Source: Stenotrophomonas maltophilia | GTDB taxonomy: Bacteria > Pseudomonadota > Gammaproteobacteria > Xanthomonadales > Xanthomonadaceae | Direction of reading: 5' to 3' | Length of the DNA: 64,000 nucleotides | Assembly: GCF_023518235.1 (NCBI RefSeq) | Contig: NZ_CP090423.1 | Location: 4,233,001-4,297,000, forward strand | Shown: in pieces, positions 1-11,073 of the stretch | Position numbering within the stretch: position 1 is the stretch's first letter | Layout of the letters: every line of letters begins with the position of its first letter | Position numbers and translations under genes: made by a program | Notes under the pieces: generated by a model | What the model saw: only the letters and a program-made list of their open reading frames with translations | Databases searched by the model: none | Told to the model about the DNA's origin: nothing

Positions 1-1565
<1,565 letters not shown>

Positions 1566-1566
<1 letters not shown>

Positions 1567-2438
1567 TGGCACGCATCAATCTATTGCCCTGGCGCGCCGA
1601 ACGGCGCAAGCAACGCCAGCGCGAGTTCTACGCAATGCTGGGCATGGCCGCTGTCGGTGGCCTGCTGCTGTCGCTGATGATCTGGTTCTACTACGACCGC
1701 CAGGTCAGCGGCCAGATGGACCGCAATGCCTACCTGCAGGCCGAGATTGAGAAGGTCAAGGAGCAGAACAAGGAGATCGACCGCCTCGACGCGCAGAAGG
1801 AACGCCTGCTGGCGCGCAAGAAGGTGATCGAGGAACTGCAGGCCAAGCGCTCGCAGATGGTCCACCTGTTCGACGCGCTGGTGCGCACGATTCCCGACGG
1901 TGTGGTGCTGACCGCGCTGAAGCAGGAAGGCGACGTGCTGACCCTGGAAGGGCGCACCCAGTCCAATGCGCGGGTGTCGGCCTACATGCGCAACCTGGAG
2001 ACGTCCGGCTGGATGACCAACCCGGAACTGTCGATCATCGAGGCGCGTGATCCGGAGAAGGACAAGGACGGCAAGACCGGCCCGGTTGCCGATATCAAGG
2101 CGCTGCCCTACGTGTTCGTGGTCAAGGTGAAGCTGCCGGCGCAGAGTGAAGAGGCCTCGGCCACGCCGGGCTTGAACGCCGATGGCTCGGTGGCGGCACC
2201 TGCACCGGCTCCGGTGGCGCCGCTCGCCGCCGGCCCGGACGCCGCAACGCCGACCGCACCGGCCGCTGGCCAGCTTGCACCGGCTGCACCGGCGCCGGCT
2301 CCGGCACCTGCTGCGAATCCGGCGCCTGCTGCGGCCAAGCCGAACCCGCCCACCGCCCCGGCGCCGAAGCCCGAGGGCAGCCGCCTGGCGCAGCCGCCGC
2401 AGGCCTTCAACGCCCCGCTGACGGGGGACCGCGCATGA
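1566..2438 (+). CDS. pilN: Type IV pilus inner-membrane protein PilN
   Basis: PilN is a bitopic inner-membrane protein of the pilus alignment complex; its cytoplasmic tail binds PilM and its periplasmic part pairs with PilO. The conserved PilM-binding motif INLLPWR is at residues 4-10, followed by one transmembrane helix (about 20-43) and a charged coiled-coil region (about 55-100). The 290-residue protein is longer than typical PilN (near 200) because of an Ala/Pro-rich low-complexity tail from about residue 205 onward. Such a tail could span the periplasm, but no function can be read from it. The start overlaps the pilM stop and the end overlaps the pilO start, so translation is probably coupled. 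Confidence 0.94.
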
Positions 2439-3091
2439 GCCAGAAGATCGATCTGAAGAACCTGGATTTCAACGACATCGGCAACTGGCCGCAGAAGGCC
2501 AAGATCGTCTTCTGCTCGTTGCTGGCGCTGGTGATCATGTTCGTGGCGTGGATGCTGCTGATCAGCGGCAAGCGCGAGGAGCTGGCCAGCCTGGAATCGA
2601 CGGAAGTGGAGCTGCGCGGCGAGTTCACCAAGCAGCAGGAGCGCGCGGTGAACCTGGAGCCGCTGAAGCAGCAGCTGGCGCAGATGGAGCAGGTGCTGCA
2701 GCAGATGCTGCGGCAGCTGCCCAGCAAGACCGAAATGCCCGACCTGATCATCGACATCTCGCAGACCGCGTTGTCCAGTGGCCTGACCAACGAGCTGTTC
2801 GAGCCGGAGCAGGAGCAGATCAAGGAGTTCTACGCCGAGAAGCCGATCAAGCTGCGCATGGTGGGCAGTTACCACCAGTTCGGCGCGTTCGTCAGTGGCG
2901 TGGCTTCGTTGCCGCGGGTGGTGATCCTGACCATGCATGACATCAACCTCAAGCCCAAGGAAAAGACCGGCGGCAATATCCGCAGCGGCGCCCTGGAACT
3001 GTCCGGTACGGTCAAGACCTACCGCTACCTGGACGAGACCGAGGTGCAGGCGCAGCAGGCGGCTGAGGCAGGCAAGGAGGGGACCCCGTGA
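2435..3091 (+). CDS. pilO: Type IV pilus inner-membrane protein PilO
   Basis: PilO forms heterodimers with PilN and contacts the lipoprotein PilP in the periplasm. The 218-residue product has a short cytoplasmic N-terminus, one transmembrane helix (about residues 24-46), a predicted coiled coil rich in E, K and Q (about 50-105), and a C-terminal ferredoxin-like domain. This is the normal domain order and length of the family. The ATG overlaps the pilN stop by four bases (ATGA). It is the third gene of the operon and is recognised by position and layout as much as by sequence. Confidence 0.93.
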   Translation: MSQKIDLKNLDFNDIGNWPQKAKIVFCSLLALVIMFVAWMLLISGKREELASLESTEVELRGEFTKQQERAVNLEPLKQQLAQMEQVLQQMLRQLPSKTEMPDLIIDISQTALSSGLTNELFEPEQEQIKEFYAEKPIKLRMVGSYHQFGAFVSGVASLPRVVILTMHDINLKPKEKTGGNIRSGALELSGTVKTYRYLDETEVQAQQAAEAGKEGTP

Positions 3092-3624
3092 TGCGCGCAC
3101 AGATCCTGCGGGGTGCGACGGTGCTGGCTGTGCTGCTGCTGGCCGCTTGCGGCCGCGGCGTGACCAGCACTCCCGGTGATGCACCGAACCTGGAAAAGTG
3201 GGTGGAAGGCGAGCGTGCGCGACCGGCGCAGCCGCTGGAGCCGCTGCCGGTGATGCAGCAGTTCGAAACCTTTGAATACTCCGCGCAGGGCATGCGCGAT
3301 CCGTTCACCGATGCCTGGACCAATCCGCAGCAGGGGAATGGCGGATTGCGGCCGGATCCGAACCGGCGCAAGGAGCCTCTGGAAGGCTTCCCGCTGGATG
3401 CACTGGACATGGTGGGTACCATCGGTACCGGTGGCGGCACCGTAGCGCTGGTGATGGGGCCGGACAAGGTGACCTACCGGGTGCGCCCGGGCGGTTACCT
3501 GGGGCAGAGCGACGGGCGGGTCACGGCGGTCTTTGAAGACCGCGTGGAGCTGATCGAACTGGTGCCGGATGGCGCGGGCGGCTGGCTGGAACGGCCTGCA
3601 ACGCTCTCGCTTGAAGATCAATGA
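3091..3624 (+). CDS. pilP: Type IV pilus lipoprotein PilP
   Basis: PilP is an inner-membrane lipoprotein that bridges PilN/PilO and the secretin PilQ. The precursor has a hydrophobic signal ending in the lipobox LLAAC, with the lipidated Cys at residue 20 when the ATG at 3091 is used. A family motif, GMRDPFTDAW, lies near residue 69, and the C-terminal part forms the beta-sandwich domain with MVGTIGTGGGTVALV. Two starts are possible: GTG at 3088 or ATG at 3091, one base overlapping the pilO TGA. A GGAGG at 3076-3080 serves either. The product of 177 residues fits PilP. Confidence 0.93.
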   Translation: MRAQILRGATVLAVLLLAACGRGVTSTPGDAPNLEKWVEGERARPAQPLEPLPVMQQFETFEYSAQGMRDPFTDAWTNPQQGNGGLRPDPNRRKEPLEGFPLDALDMVGTIGTGGGTVALVMGPDKVTYRVRPGGYLGQSDGRVTAVFEDRVELIELVPDGAGGWLERPATLSLEDQ

Positions 3625-3645
3625 TCGTTTACTGGGGATAGCACG

Positions 3646-5616
3646 ATGACCTTTCACCAAGCCAAGGGGCTGCGTCCCATCCGGCGCTCTACCTTGAACC
3701 GCATCAGCGCGCTGGGAGTCGCGCTGATGCTGGCCAGCGCTCCGGCGCTGGCCGCCGCACCGGCAGAGAAACCGGCAGGCACCACCGTGGCAGCAGCCAC
3801 CGCGCCGGCCGGCCTGTCGGTGGCCAAGATCGATTTCAAGCGTGGCGATGACGGCGCCGGGCGCCTGATCGTGCAGTTCGACGGCCAGGGGGCGATCCCC
3901 GACCTGCGCACGCAGGGCAACAGCGTGGTGGTCGACGTCGGCAACGCCCGCCTCCCGGCCAACCTGCAGAAGCCGATGAACGTCACCGACTTCGCCACGC
4001 CGGTGCAGCGCATCGATGCCAAGCCCTCCGGGGCCGGCACGCAGCTGGTGCTGAGCACCGGCGGTGCGGTGGAATCGCTGGCCTACCAGAGTGGCAACGA
4101 GTACGTGGTCGAGATCAGCCCGCGCCAGGCACCGGCTGCGGTCGGTGCGGTCACGGCCGGCAGTGTCACCCAGGCGGCCAAGGCCGTCGGCCAGCGTGGC
4201 TTCACCGGTAAGCCGGTGACCTTCAACTTCCAGGACGTGCCGGTGCGCACCGTGCTGCAGTTGATCGCCGAAGAATCCAACCTCAACGTGGTGGCATCCG
4301 ATTCGGTGCAGGGCAATGTGACCCTGCGCCTGGTCAACGTGCCATGGGACCAGGCGCTGGACATCGTGCTGCGTGCCAAGGGCCTGGACAAGCGTCGCGA
4401 CGGCAGCGTGATCTGGGTGGCCCCGCAGGCCGAGCTGGCCAAGTTCGAGCAGGAGAAGGAAGACGCGCGCATCGCCATCGAGAACCGCGAAGACCTGGTC
4501 ACCGATTACGTGCAGATCAACTACCACAGCGCCACGCAGATCTTCAAGGCGCTGACCGAGGCCAAGGGCATCGGTGGTGGTGGTGGCAGCGGCGGAAATG
4601 GTGGCAGCTCGTCGCAGGAAGACAGCGGGTTCCTGTCCTCGCGTGGCCGCATCGTGGCCGACGAACGCACCAACACGCTGATGATCAGCGACATTCCGAA
4701 GAAGATCGCGCGCATGCGTGAACTGATCGGGGTGATCGATCGTCCGGTTGATCAGGTGCTGATCGAGAGCCGCATCGTCATTGCCACCGATACCTTCGCC
4801 CGCGAACTGGGTGCGAAGTTCGGCATCAGCGGCAGCCGTGACAATGTCTACTTCAGCGGCAGCCTGGACGCCAACGCCGAGACCCGCAAGTCGCAGGTCG
4901 ATACTGCGCTGGCCAATGCCAAGGCCGTGCGTGAATGGGAAGCCGGCGGCAGCGTGGGCCCGGCACCGGTGCCCAGCGGCTCGACCATCAAGCGCGGGTT
5001 GAACTGGAACCTGCCGGTGGCCGCGGCCAACAATCCCGGTTCGCTGGCGCTGTCGATCCTCAATGCGGGTTACCTGCTGGACGTGGAGCTGTCGGCCATG
5101 CAGGAGGAATCGCGTGGTGAGGTGATCTCCAACCCGCGCGTGGTCACCACCAACCAGCGCGAGGCGATGATCAAGCAGGGCAAGGAAATCGGCTACGTCA
5201 CCATCAGCGGCACCGGTGCTGCAGGCGGCGCCGGTTCCACCCCGAACGTGCAGTTCAAGGAAGTGGTGCTGGAACTGCGCGTCACCCCGACCATCACCAA
5301 TGACAACCGCGTGTTCCTCAACATGCAGGTGAAGAAGGATGAGGTCGATCGCCTTATTGAACTGCAGGGCTATGGCACCGTGCCGTCGATCAACCGTCGC
5401 GAAGTCAACACCGCCGTGCTGGTGGAAGATGGCCAGACCGTGGTGATCGGTGGTGTCTACGAGTTCACCGACCGCAGCAGCATCAGCAAGGTACCGTTCC
5501 TGGGCGATGTGCCGTTCCTGGGCAACCTGTTCAAGAAGCGCGGCCGCAACAAGGACAAGGCCGAGCTGCTGGTGTTCGTCACCCCGAAGGTGCTGCGCGT
5601 GGCCAAGCAGAACTGA
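3646..5616 (+). CDS. pilQ: Type IV pilus secretin PilQ
   Basis: PilQ is the outer-membrane secretin through which the type IV pilus passes. The 656-residue precursor has a signal peptide ending near ALA (about residue 36), one AMIN peptidoglycan-binding domain (about 45-150), STN/N0 and N1 domains (about 185-300) and a C-terminal secretin domain (about 400-650). The secretin signature VPFLGDVPFLGNLF occurs near residue 615. A glycine/serine-rich stretch (about 307-325) breaks the N-domain region. Many PilQ proteins have two or three AMIN domains, so a single one makes this a shorter form. It is the last gene of the operon and is followed by a strong intrinsic terminator. Confidence 0.96.
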   Translation: MTFHQAKGLRPIRRSTLNRISALGVALMLASAPALAAAPAEKPAGTTVAAATAPAGLSVAKIDFKRGDDGAGRLIVQFDGQGAIPDLRTQGNSVVVDVGNARLPANLQKPMNVTDFATPVQRIDAKPSGAGTQLVLSTGGAVESLAYQSGNEYVVEISPRQAPAAVGAVTAGSVTQAAKAVGQRGFTGKPVTFNFQDVPVRTVLQLIAEESNLNVVASDSVQGNVTLRLVNVPWDQALDIVLRAKGLDKRRDGSVIWVAPQAELAKFEQEKEDARIAIENREDLVTDYVQINYHSATQIFKALTEAKGIGGGGGSGGNGGSSSQEDSGFLSSRGRIVADERTNTLMISDIPKKIARMRELIGVIDRPVDQVLIESRIVIATDTFARELGAKFGISGSRDNVYFSGSLDANAETRKSQVDTALANAKAVREWEAGGSVGPAPVPSGSTIKRGLNWNLPVAAANNPGSLALSILNAGYLLDVELSAMQEESRGEVISNPRVVTTNQREAMIKQGKEIGYVTISGTGAAGGAGSTPNVQFKEVVLELRVTPTITNDNRVFLNMQVKKDEVDRLIELQGYGTVPSINRREVNTAVLVEDGQTVVIGGVYEFTDRSSISKVPFLGDVPFLGNLFKKRGRNKDKAELLVFVTPKVLRVAKQN

Positions 5617-5637
5617 GCCACCCGCACCGGCAAAACC

Positions 5638-5666
5638 AAGAAGGGCCGCCCAGTGCGGCCCTTCTT
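5638..5666. terminator. Intrinsic terminator after pilQ
   Basis: A 12-bp perfect stem (AAGAAGGGCCGC paired with GCGGCCCTTCTT) with a 5-base loop lies 22 bases past the pilQ stop and ends in a T-rich run. Confidence 0.8.
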
Positions 5667-5688
5667 CGTTCTGCGCCGTCTGGCATGG

Positions 5689-5740
5689 GTAGATCCACGC
5701 CCCGCGTGGATGCTCTGGTAGATCCACGCCATGCGTGGAT
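5689..5740 (+). repeat. Two tandem SMAG (GTAG) palindromes
   Basis: Two 23-bp units start with GTAG and form hairpins with arms ATCCACGC and GCGTGGAT (5689-5711 and 5718-5740). They are in the same orientation and fit the short palindromic GTAG repeats described for S. maltophilia. Confidence 0.85.
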
Positions 5741-5827
5741 GCCGTTCAGCCGTTCTTGATGCCAATCGCAGGGCACCCTGCGATGATGTCGGGAACCCGT
5801 GCCGTCCTGCGCCGGTCAAAGGCCCCC

Positions 5828-6853
5828 ATGAACCTGCCTCCGCCGATGCCCGAAACCGTCCCCGCGCCGTCCACGCCGGGCGCCAGCCGCCTGCATGCGG
5901 CCTTCAGCCAGCTGCGCGACGCATTGTCGGCCGAAATTGTCGGCCAGGCGGCGCTGGTCGAGCGCCTGTTGATCGCACTGCTGGCCGATGGCCACCTGCT
6001 GGTGGAAGGGGCGCCAGGCCTGGCCAAGACCACCGCGATCCGCGCGCTTGCCGCACGCCTGGAGACCGATTTCGCCCGTGTGCAGTTCACTCCGGATCTG
6101 CTGCCGGCCGACCTGACCGGCACCGAGATCTGGCGCCCGCAGGAAGGCCGATTCGAGTTCGTGCCCGGCCCGATCTTCCACCCGATCCTGCTGGCCGACG
6201 AAATCAACCGCGCCCCGGCCAAGGTGCAGTCGGCACTGCTGGAAGCCATGGGCGAGCGCCAGGTGACCGTCGGGCGCCACACCTATGCGTTGCCGCCGTT
6301 GTTCCTGGTGATGGCCACGCAGAACCCGATCGAGCAGGAAGGCACGTTCCCGCTACCGGAGGCGCAGCTGGACCGGTTCCTGATGCACGTGCGCATCGGC
6401 TATCCCGACCAGACGGCCGAATCGGAAATCCTGCGGCTGGCCCGCGAGCGCGCCCGTGGTGCGCTGGGCGAGGCCGCAGCGGCGCCGCAGAAGCTGCCGA
6501 TGCAGGACGTGTTCGATGCCCGCCGCGAAGTGCTGGACCTGCACATGGCACCGGCGCTGGAGCGCTATCTGATCGAACTGGTGCTGGCCTCGCGCGATCC
6601 ATCGCGCTATGACGCCGGCCTGGGCCGCCGCATCGCCTGGGGCGCCAGCCCGCGTGGATCCATCGCCCTGGAACGTTGCGCGCGCGCGCGCGCCTGGCTG
6701 GGCGGCCGCGATTTCGTCACCCCCGACGACGTGCGCGCCGTCGCCGCCGACGTGCTGCGGCACCGCGTGCTGCCCAGTTATGAAGCCACCGCCGAGGGCT
6801 GGGACGGCGAACGGCTGGTGCAGGAACTGCTGGCCCGGGTGCCGGCCCCCTGA
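5828..6853 (+). CDS. MoxR-family AAA+ ATPase
   Basis: MoxR ATPases act as chaperones in metal insertion or protein-complex maturation and nearly always sit beside von Willebrand A-domain proteins, as here. The 341-residue protein has the Walker A motif GAPGLAKT (about residues 61-68), the Walker B motif LLADEINR (about 121-128) and the MoxR sensor region ATQNPIEQEGTFPLPEAQLDRF. I use the ATG at 5828; the open frame extends upstream through the SMAG repeats, which is not credible coding. It heads a run of six tightly packed genes (MoxR, DUF58, DUF4381, BatA, BatB/C, BatD). The substrate cannot be told from sequence. Confidence 0.9.
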   Translation: MNLPPPMPETVPAPSTPGASRLHAAFSQLRDALSAEIVGQAALVERLLIALLADGHLLVEGAPGLAKTTAIRALAARLETDFARVQFTPDLLPADLTGTEIWRPQEGRFEFVPGPIFHPILLADEINRAPAKVQSALLEAMGERQVTVGRHTYALPPLFLVMATQNPIEQEGTFPLPEAQLDRFLMHVRIGYPDQTAESEILRLARERARGALGEAAAAPQKLPMQDVFDARREVLDLHMAPALERYLIELVLASRDPSRYDAGLGRRIAWGASPRGSIALERCARARAWLGGRDFVTPDDVRAVAADVLRHRVLPSYEATAEGWDGERLVQELLARVPAP

Positions 6854-6861
6854 GCCTGCGC

Positions 6862-7791
6862 ATGACCGATCGATCCCCGCAGCAGATACCCACCGTCAGC
6901 GATGGTGATGGGCTGCGCCCGCAGCTGTCCGAACTGGTGGCCCTGCGTCGCCTCGCGCAACGTCTGCCGCCGCCGCGGCGGGGGCGTGCTGGCAACGCCG
7001 GGCAGGCGCCGTCACCGATGCGTGGACGTGGCATGGAGTACGCCGAGTCGCGCGAGTACGTTGCCGGTGATGACGCGCGCCACATCGACTGGCGCGTCAC
7101 TGCGCGCACCGGTCGCGCCCACACCAAACTGTTCCAGGCCGAGCGCGAGCGGGTCAGCCTGATCGTGGCCGATACTTCGCCAGCGCTCTACTTCGGTACC
7201 CGTGTGCGCTTCAAGTCGGTGCAGGCTGCACGCGCTGGCGCGGTCGCGGCATGGTCGGCGCAGCGTCGCGGCGATCGCGTTGGCGCCCTGCGCGGTAGTG
7301 ACCGCGAGGCCCCGATCGCGCCTGCCGGTGGGCCACGCGGTGTGCTGCGTGTGCTCGACGCGCTGGCCCGCTGGTATGCGCAACCGCCCACCGATGATCT
7401 GGGGCTGGAGCGTGCACTTGACCACGCGGCGCGCGTACTGCGCCCCGGTGCGCGCATGCTGGTGCTGGCAGACCCGCAGCAGGCCATCCGGATTGCGCCG
7501 GCGCGCTGGAGTGCGCTGGCCCAGCATCACGACCTCAGCCTGGTGCTGCTGGTCGATCCGCTGGAACTGCAACCGCCCTCGGCGGCCCTGCAGTTCCAGA
7601 CCGCACAGCAGCGCATCGGTCTGGATCTGCGCCGTGGCGAGGTGCAGGCGCACTGGCAGGCACACTTCGTCGAACCACTGCAGGAACTGCGGAGCCAGCT
7701 CGGTGCACGCCGCGTCGATGTGCAGGTGCTGTCCACCGACGCGCCCAGCGACGCCTGGCTGGCTGCGTCGCCGACCGAGGTGCCGGCATGA
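6862..7791 (+). CDS. DUF58 family protein of the MoxR/Bat cluster
   Basis: This is a 309-residue DUF58 protein. The family signature is visible as GMEYAESREYVAGDDARHIDWRVTAR (about residues 54-79, quoted here only as a region), containing the hallmark Y-x-x-G-D-x-x-R-x-I-D-W pattern. DUF58 proteins have a degenerate von Willebrand A-like fold and are thought to be clients or partners of MoxR. There is no signal peptide or membrane helix, so it is probably cytoplasmic. The start lies eight bases after the moxR stop and the end overlaps the next gene by four bases. Its molecular role is unknown. Confidence 0.88.
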   Translation: MTDRSPQQIPTVSDGDGLRPQLSELVALRRLAQRLPPPRRGRAGNAGQAPSPMRGRGMEYAESREYVAGDDARHIDWRVTARTGRAHTKLFQAERERVSLIVADTSPALYFGTRVRFKSVQAARAGAVAAWSAQRRGDRVGALRGSDREAPIAPAGGPRGVLRVLDALARWYAQPPTDDLGLERALDHAARVLRPGARMLVLADPQQAIRIAPARWSALAQHHDLSLVLLVDPLELQPPSAALQFQTAQQRIGLDLRRGEVQAHWQAHFVEPLQELRSQLGARRVDVQVLSTDAPSDAWLAASPTEVPA

Positions 7792-8237
7792 GTGCCAACC
7801 TGCCGCTGCGCGATGTGCAGCTGCCGCCGGCACCGCCGTGGTGGCCGCCGGCGCCGGGCTATCTGATGATCGGCGGCGTGCTGCTGCTGGTGGTGGCGGT
7901 GCTGGCCCTTATGTGGTGGCAGCGCCGCCGTCGTCGCCAGCGCTGGTTGCAGGTGTTCGATCAGGAACTGGCCACCGCCACCGATGCCACAGCGCAACTG
8001 GCGGCGATCGCCGGCCTGCTGCGCCGTGCCGCGCGACACGCACAGCCGGGCAGCGAATCGCTGCGCGACGATGCCTGGTGGCAGCGCGCGGATCCAGCCG
8101 GCACGTTGCCCAACGCGCGCCGTCGCCTGTTGGCCGAAGGCGCCTATCGCCCCCGCGTCGACGCCGGTGACGTGGCAGCGGTGCGCAGCTGGGCCCGCGA
8201 GCGTTATCTGGCGATGCTGCTGGAGCGCCGCCGATGA
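7788..8237 (+). CDS. DUF4381 small membrane protein of the Bat cluster
   Basis: A 149-residue protein with a proline-rich N-terminus (PPAPPWWPPAPGY), one strong transmembrane helix (about residues 24-43) and a basic cytoplasmic tail (QRRRRRQRW). This is the layout of DUF4381, found between DUF58 and BatA genes in many proteobacteria. The ATG overlaps the previous stop by four bases and the end overlaps the batA start by four bases. Nothing in the sequence points to a catalytic role; it is probably a structural part of the membrane Bat complex. Confidence 0.82.
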   Translation: MSANLPLRDVQLPPAPPWWPPAPGYLMIGGVLLLVVAVLALMWWQRRRRRQRWLQVFDQELATATDATAQLAAIAGLLRRAARHAQPGSESLRDDAWWQRADPAGTLPNARRRLLAEGAYRPRVDAGDVAAVRSWARERYLAMLLERRR

Positions 8238-9238
8238 ACCTGCTGGCAAGTTACTGGCCGTGGCCGGAGCTGCAGTTGGCATGGCCGCTGGTGCTGCTGG
8301 CGCTGCCGCTGCCATTGCTGATGCGTTGGTGGAAGCATCGCGCCGACCCGGGCGCGGCACTGCGTGTGCCCTATGCGGCGAGTGAGCTGGAAGCGCTGTC
8401 CGCTGGCGGGCGCGTCGACGTGTCGTGGCTGCGCACGCTGCTGCTGTGGCTGGGCTGGTGCGCGCTGTGCGTCGCACTGGCGCGTCCGCAGCAGCTGGGT
8501 GAAGCCATTACGCCGCCGCAGCAGGGCCGGCAGATGATGCTGGCAATGGACGTGTCCGGCAGCATGAGCGAGGGCGACATGGTGCTGGGCGGTCAGGCGG
8601 TGGACCGCCTGACCGCAGCGAAGGCGGTGCTGGCCGACTTTCTTGACCGCCGTGCCGGTGACCGCATCGGTCTGCTGATCTTCGGCGACCGTGCCTACAC
8701 GCTCACGCCGATCACCGCCGACCTGGCCAGCGTGCGTGACCAGCTGCGCGACAGTGTGGTGGGCCTGGCGGGGCGCGAAACCGCCATCGGCGATGCCATC
8801 GGGCTGGCGGTGAAGCGCCTGCGCAGCCAGCCCGAAGGCCAGCGCGTGCTGATCCTGCTCACCGACGGCGTCAGCAACGCAGGCGTGCTGGAGCCGCTGC
8901 GCGCGGCCGAACTGGCGCGCGCCGAAGGCGTGCGCATCCACACCGTCGCCTTCGGCGGGGATGGCAGCATGCGCTTTCTGGGCATTCCCGTTTCCGCCGA
9001 TCAGGACCCGGTGGATGAGGCCACGTTGAAGAAGATCGCCAGCCTGACCGGTGGCCGGTTCTTCCGTGCACGCGATACCGCGCAGCTGGTCGGGATCTAT
9101 GCCGAGCTGGACCGGCTGGAGCCGATTGCCGCGAAGGGACCGAGCCTGCGCCCGCGCGAAGAACGCTATGCGTGGCCATTGGGTCTTGCGTTGCTGCTGG
9201 GCGTGCTGGCCTGGCTGTGGCCGGAGCGGCGCCGATGA
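8234..9238 (+). CDS. batA: BatA, membrane-anchored VWA-domain protein
   Basis: BatA belongs to the Bat set (Bacteroides aerotolerance), a periplasm-facing complex of uncertain function. The 334-residue protein starts with an N-terminal hydrophobic region (helices at about 15-30 and 65-83), followed by a von Willebrand A domain (about 100-290) and a C-terminal transmembrane helix ending in basic residues. The metal-ion-dependent adhesion site is intact: D-V-S-G-S at residues 106-110, matching DxSxS, with a later LLTDGVSNAG. The contrast with the altered site in the following protein is notable. Start and stop overlap the neighbours by four bases. Confidence 0.9.
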   Translation: MNLLASYWPWPELQLAWPLVLLALPLPLLMRWWKHRADPGAALRVPYAASELEALSAGGRVDVSWLRTLLLWLGWCALCVALARPQQLGEAITPPQQGRQMMLAMDVSGSMSEGDMVLGGQAVDRLTAAKAVLADFLDRRAGDRIGLLIFGDRAYTLTPITADLASVRDQLRDSVVGLAGRETAIGDAIGLAVKRLRSQPEGQRVLILLTDGVSNAGVLEPLRAAELARAEGVRIHTVAFGGDGSMRFLGIPVSADQDPVDEATLKKIASLTGGRFFRARDTAQLVGIYAELDRLEPIAAKGPSLRPREERYAWPLGLALLLGVLAWLWPERRR

Positions 9239-11073
9239 TCGCCCTGGCCGCGAATCTTCCCGACTGGAACGCGCTCCATTTCCTGCGCCCGCAATGGCTG
9301 TGGGCGCTGCTGGCGTTGCCGCTGATCATTGCGCTGGTGCTGTACCGGCAACGACGCAGTGATGCGTGGCGGCAGTCCGTGGATGCGCACCTGCTGCCGC
9401 ATCTGCTGTCGGCCGGTACACGTCGCCGTACCCGCATGCCATGGGCCCTGCTGCTGGGCTGGACGCTGGCATCGCTGGCCATGGCCGGACCCAGCTGGCG
9501 CCAGCAGGCGCAACCGATGTTCCAGGCCAGTGCGCCGCTGCTGGTGGTGCTGGACCTGTCCAGCCGGATCACTGCCACCGATCTGCCACCGTCGCGCCTG
9601 TTGCAGGCGCGGGCGAAGCTGGGCCAGCTGCTGCGCGCGCGCCAGGGCGGGCAGGTGGGGCTGGTGGTGTATGCAGACGATGCCTACACCGTGGCGCCGC
9701 TCACCGACGACGGCAGCAACGTTGCGCTGTATCTGGACGCGTTGTCGCCCGAGGTGATGCCGCGCGATGGCCAGCGCGCGGACCGCGGCATCGACTGGGC
9801 AACACGGTTGATGCGGCAGATCGGTGCGTTGCAGGGGCAGATCCTGCTGGTCAGCGACCAGGCGGATGGTGAAGCTGCACTGGCCGCAGCGCAGGCGCGC
9901 AGCCTGGGCCTGCAGGTGTCGGTGCTGGGCCTGGGCACGCCTGCTGGTGCGGCCTATCGCGATGGCAGCGGGCAGATCCGCCAGGCCGCCCTGGACGAGG
10001 GCAGCCTGCGCGCGGTGGCCACTGCCGGTGGTGGCCGCTATGCAGGGATCTCCGCCGATGACAGCGACCTGCGCGCGCTCGGCGTACTCGATGCGCGCGA
10101 GGGTACGGCCGCGCAGCGGCCGGGCGAAGGCAAGCAGTGGCGCGACGAAGGCTTCTGGCTGCTGCCGCTGGTGATGCTGCTGGCACTGCTGGCCTTCCGC
10201 CGTCGTGCGGTACTGGCAGCCGTGCTCGCGGTCGGCCTGATGCCATGGATGAATGACGCGCAAGCGCAGGCACCTGCGACACGGGCCTCGCAGCCCGCGC
10301 AGGGAACGCTGTGGCAGCGTAGCGACCAGCTGCAGCACCAGCGCCTGGCCGAGGGGGTTCAGGCTTACCGCAAGGGCGACTTCGCCACTGCACGCAGACA
10401 GTTCGAAGGCATCGACAACGATGCCGGTTGGTACAACCTGGCCAATACGCTGGCGCGCCAAGGCAACTACGACGAAGCGATCGCCGCCTACGACCGTGCG
10501 CTGGCACTGCATCCGGGCATGGCCGATGCGATGGCCAACCGTGCCGTGGTCGAAGCTGCGCGCAAGCGCAAGCAATCCGGTGGCGGCCAGGGCCAGGATC
10601 AGCAGAAGCGGCCGCAGAACGGACAGCAGAAACAGGCCCAGAGCCCGCAGGGCCAGCAGAATCCACAGGGGCAGCCGCAGCAGGGCCAGACGCCGCGCGG
10701 GCAGGGTCAGCCGCCGTCGGGTCAGCAAGGGCAACCCAGCCCCGGCGATGACACCTCGCGGTCGAACCCCCAGCCCGGTGAACGTGGCCGCGATGGCCAG
10801 CAGGCTCCGCCGCAGGTGGAGGATGCCAAGGCGCAGGCGCAGGCCGACGAACAGCAACGCCAGCGCATGCAGCAGGCGATGCAGCAGGCGCGCGAGGGTG
10901 AGGCCGACAAGGACGGCAAACCCGTGCCGGGCAGTGAGGGCCGCACGCCGCGCCAGCGCGAGGAGCAACAGGCGGTGGAGGCGTGGATGCGTCGTGTGCC
11001 GGATGATCCGGGCGCATTGCTGCGCGCCAAGTTCCAGCTGGAAAACGAACGCAGGAAGAGGGAAGGGCGATGA
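9235..11073 (+). CDS. BatB/BatC fusion: VWA domain plus TPR protein
   Basis: The 612-residue protein joins a BatB-like half (two N-terminal helices, VWA domain at about residues 100-300, transmembrane helix near 312-345) to a BatC-like half with a TPR unit (about 399-440). A long Gln/Gly/Pro-rich linker and a charged tail follow. The BatB-type MIDAS is altered: the site reads D-L-S-S-R, so the last serine of DxSxS is arginine (residues 107-111), and metal binding is doubtful. The ATG at 9235 overlaps the batA stop. The reading frame continues upstream only inside batA. The low-complexity region at about 450-560 probably lies in the periplasm. Confidence 0.87.
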   Translation: MIALAANLPDWNALHFLRPQWLWALLALPLIIALVLYRQRRSDAWRQSVDAHLLPHLLSAGTRRRTRMPWALLLGWTLASLAMAGPSWRQQAQPMFQASAPLLVVLDLSSRITATDLPPSRLLQARAKLGQLLRARQGGQVGLVVYADDAYTVAPLTDDGSNVALYLDALSPEVMPRDGQRADRGIDWATRLMRQIGALQGQILLVSDQADGEAALAAAQARSLGLQVSVLGLGTPAGAAYRDGSGQIRQAALDEGSLRAVATAGGGRYAGISADDSDLRALGVLDAREGTAAQRPGEGKQWRDEGFWLLPLVMLLALLAFRRRAVLAAVLAVGLMPWMNDAQAQAPATRASQPAQGTLWQRSDQLQHQRLAEGVQAYRKGDFATARRQFEGIDNDAGWYNLANTLARQGNYDEAIAAYDRALALHPGMADAMANRAVVEAARKRKQSGGGQGQDQQKRPQNGQQKQAQSPQGQQNPQGQPQQGQTPRGQGQPPSGQQGQPSPGDDTSRSNPQPGERGRDGQQAPPQVEDAKAQAQADEQQRQRMQQAMQQAREGEADKDGKPVPGSEGRTPRQREEQQAVEAWMRRVPDDPGALLRAKFQLENERRKREGR

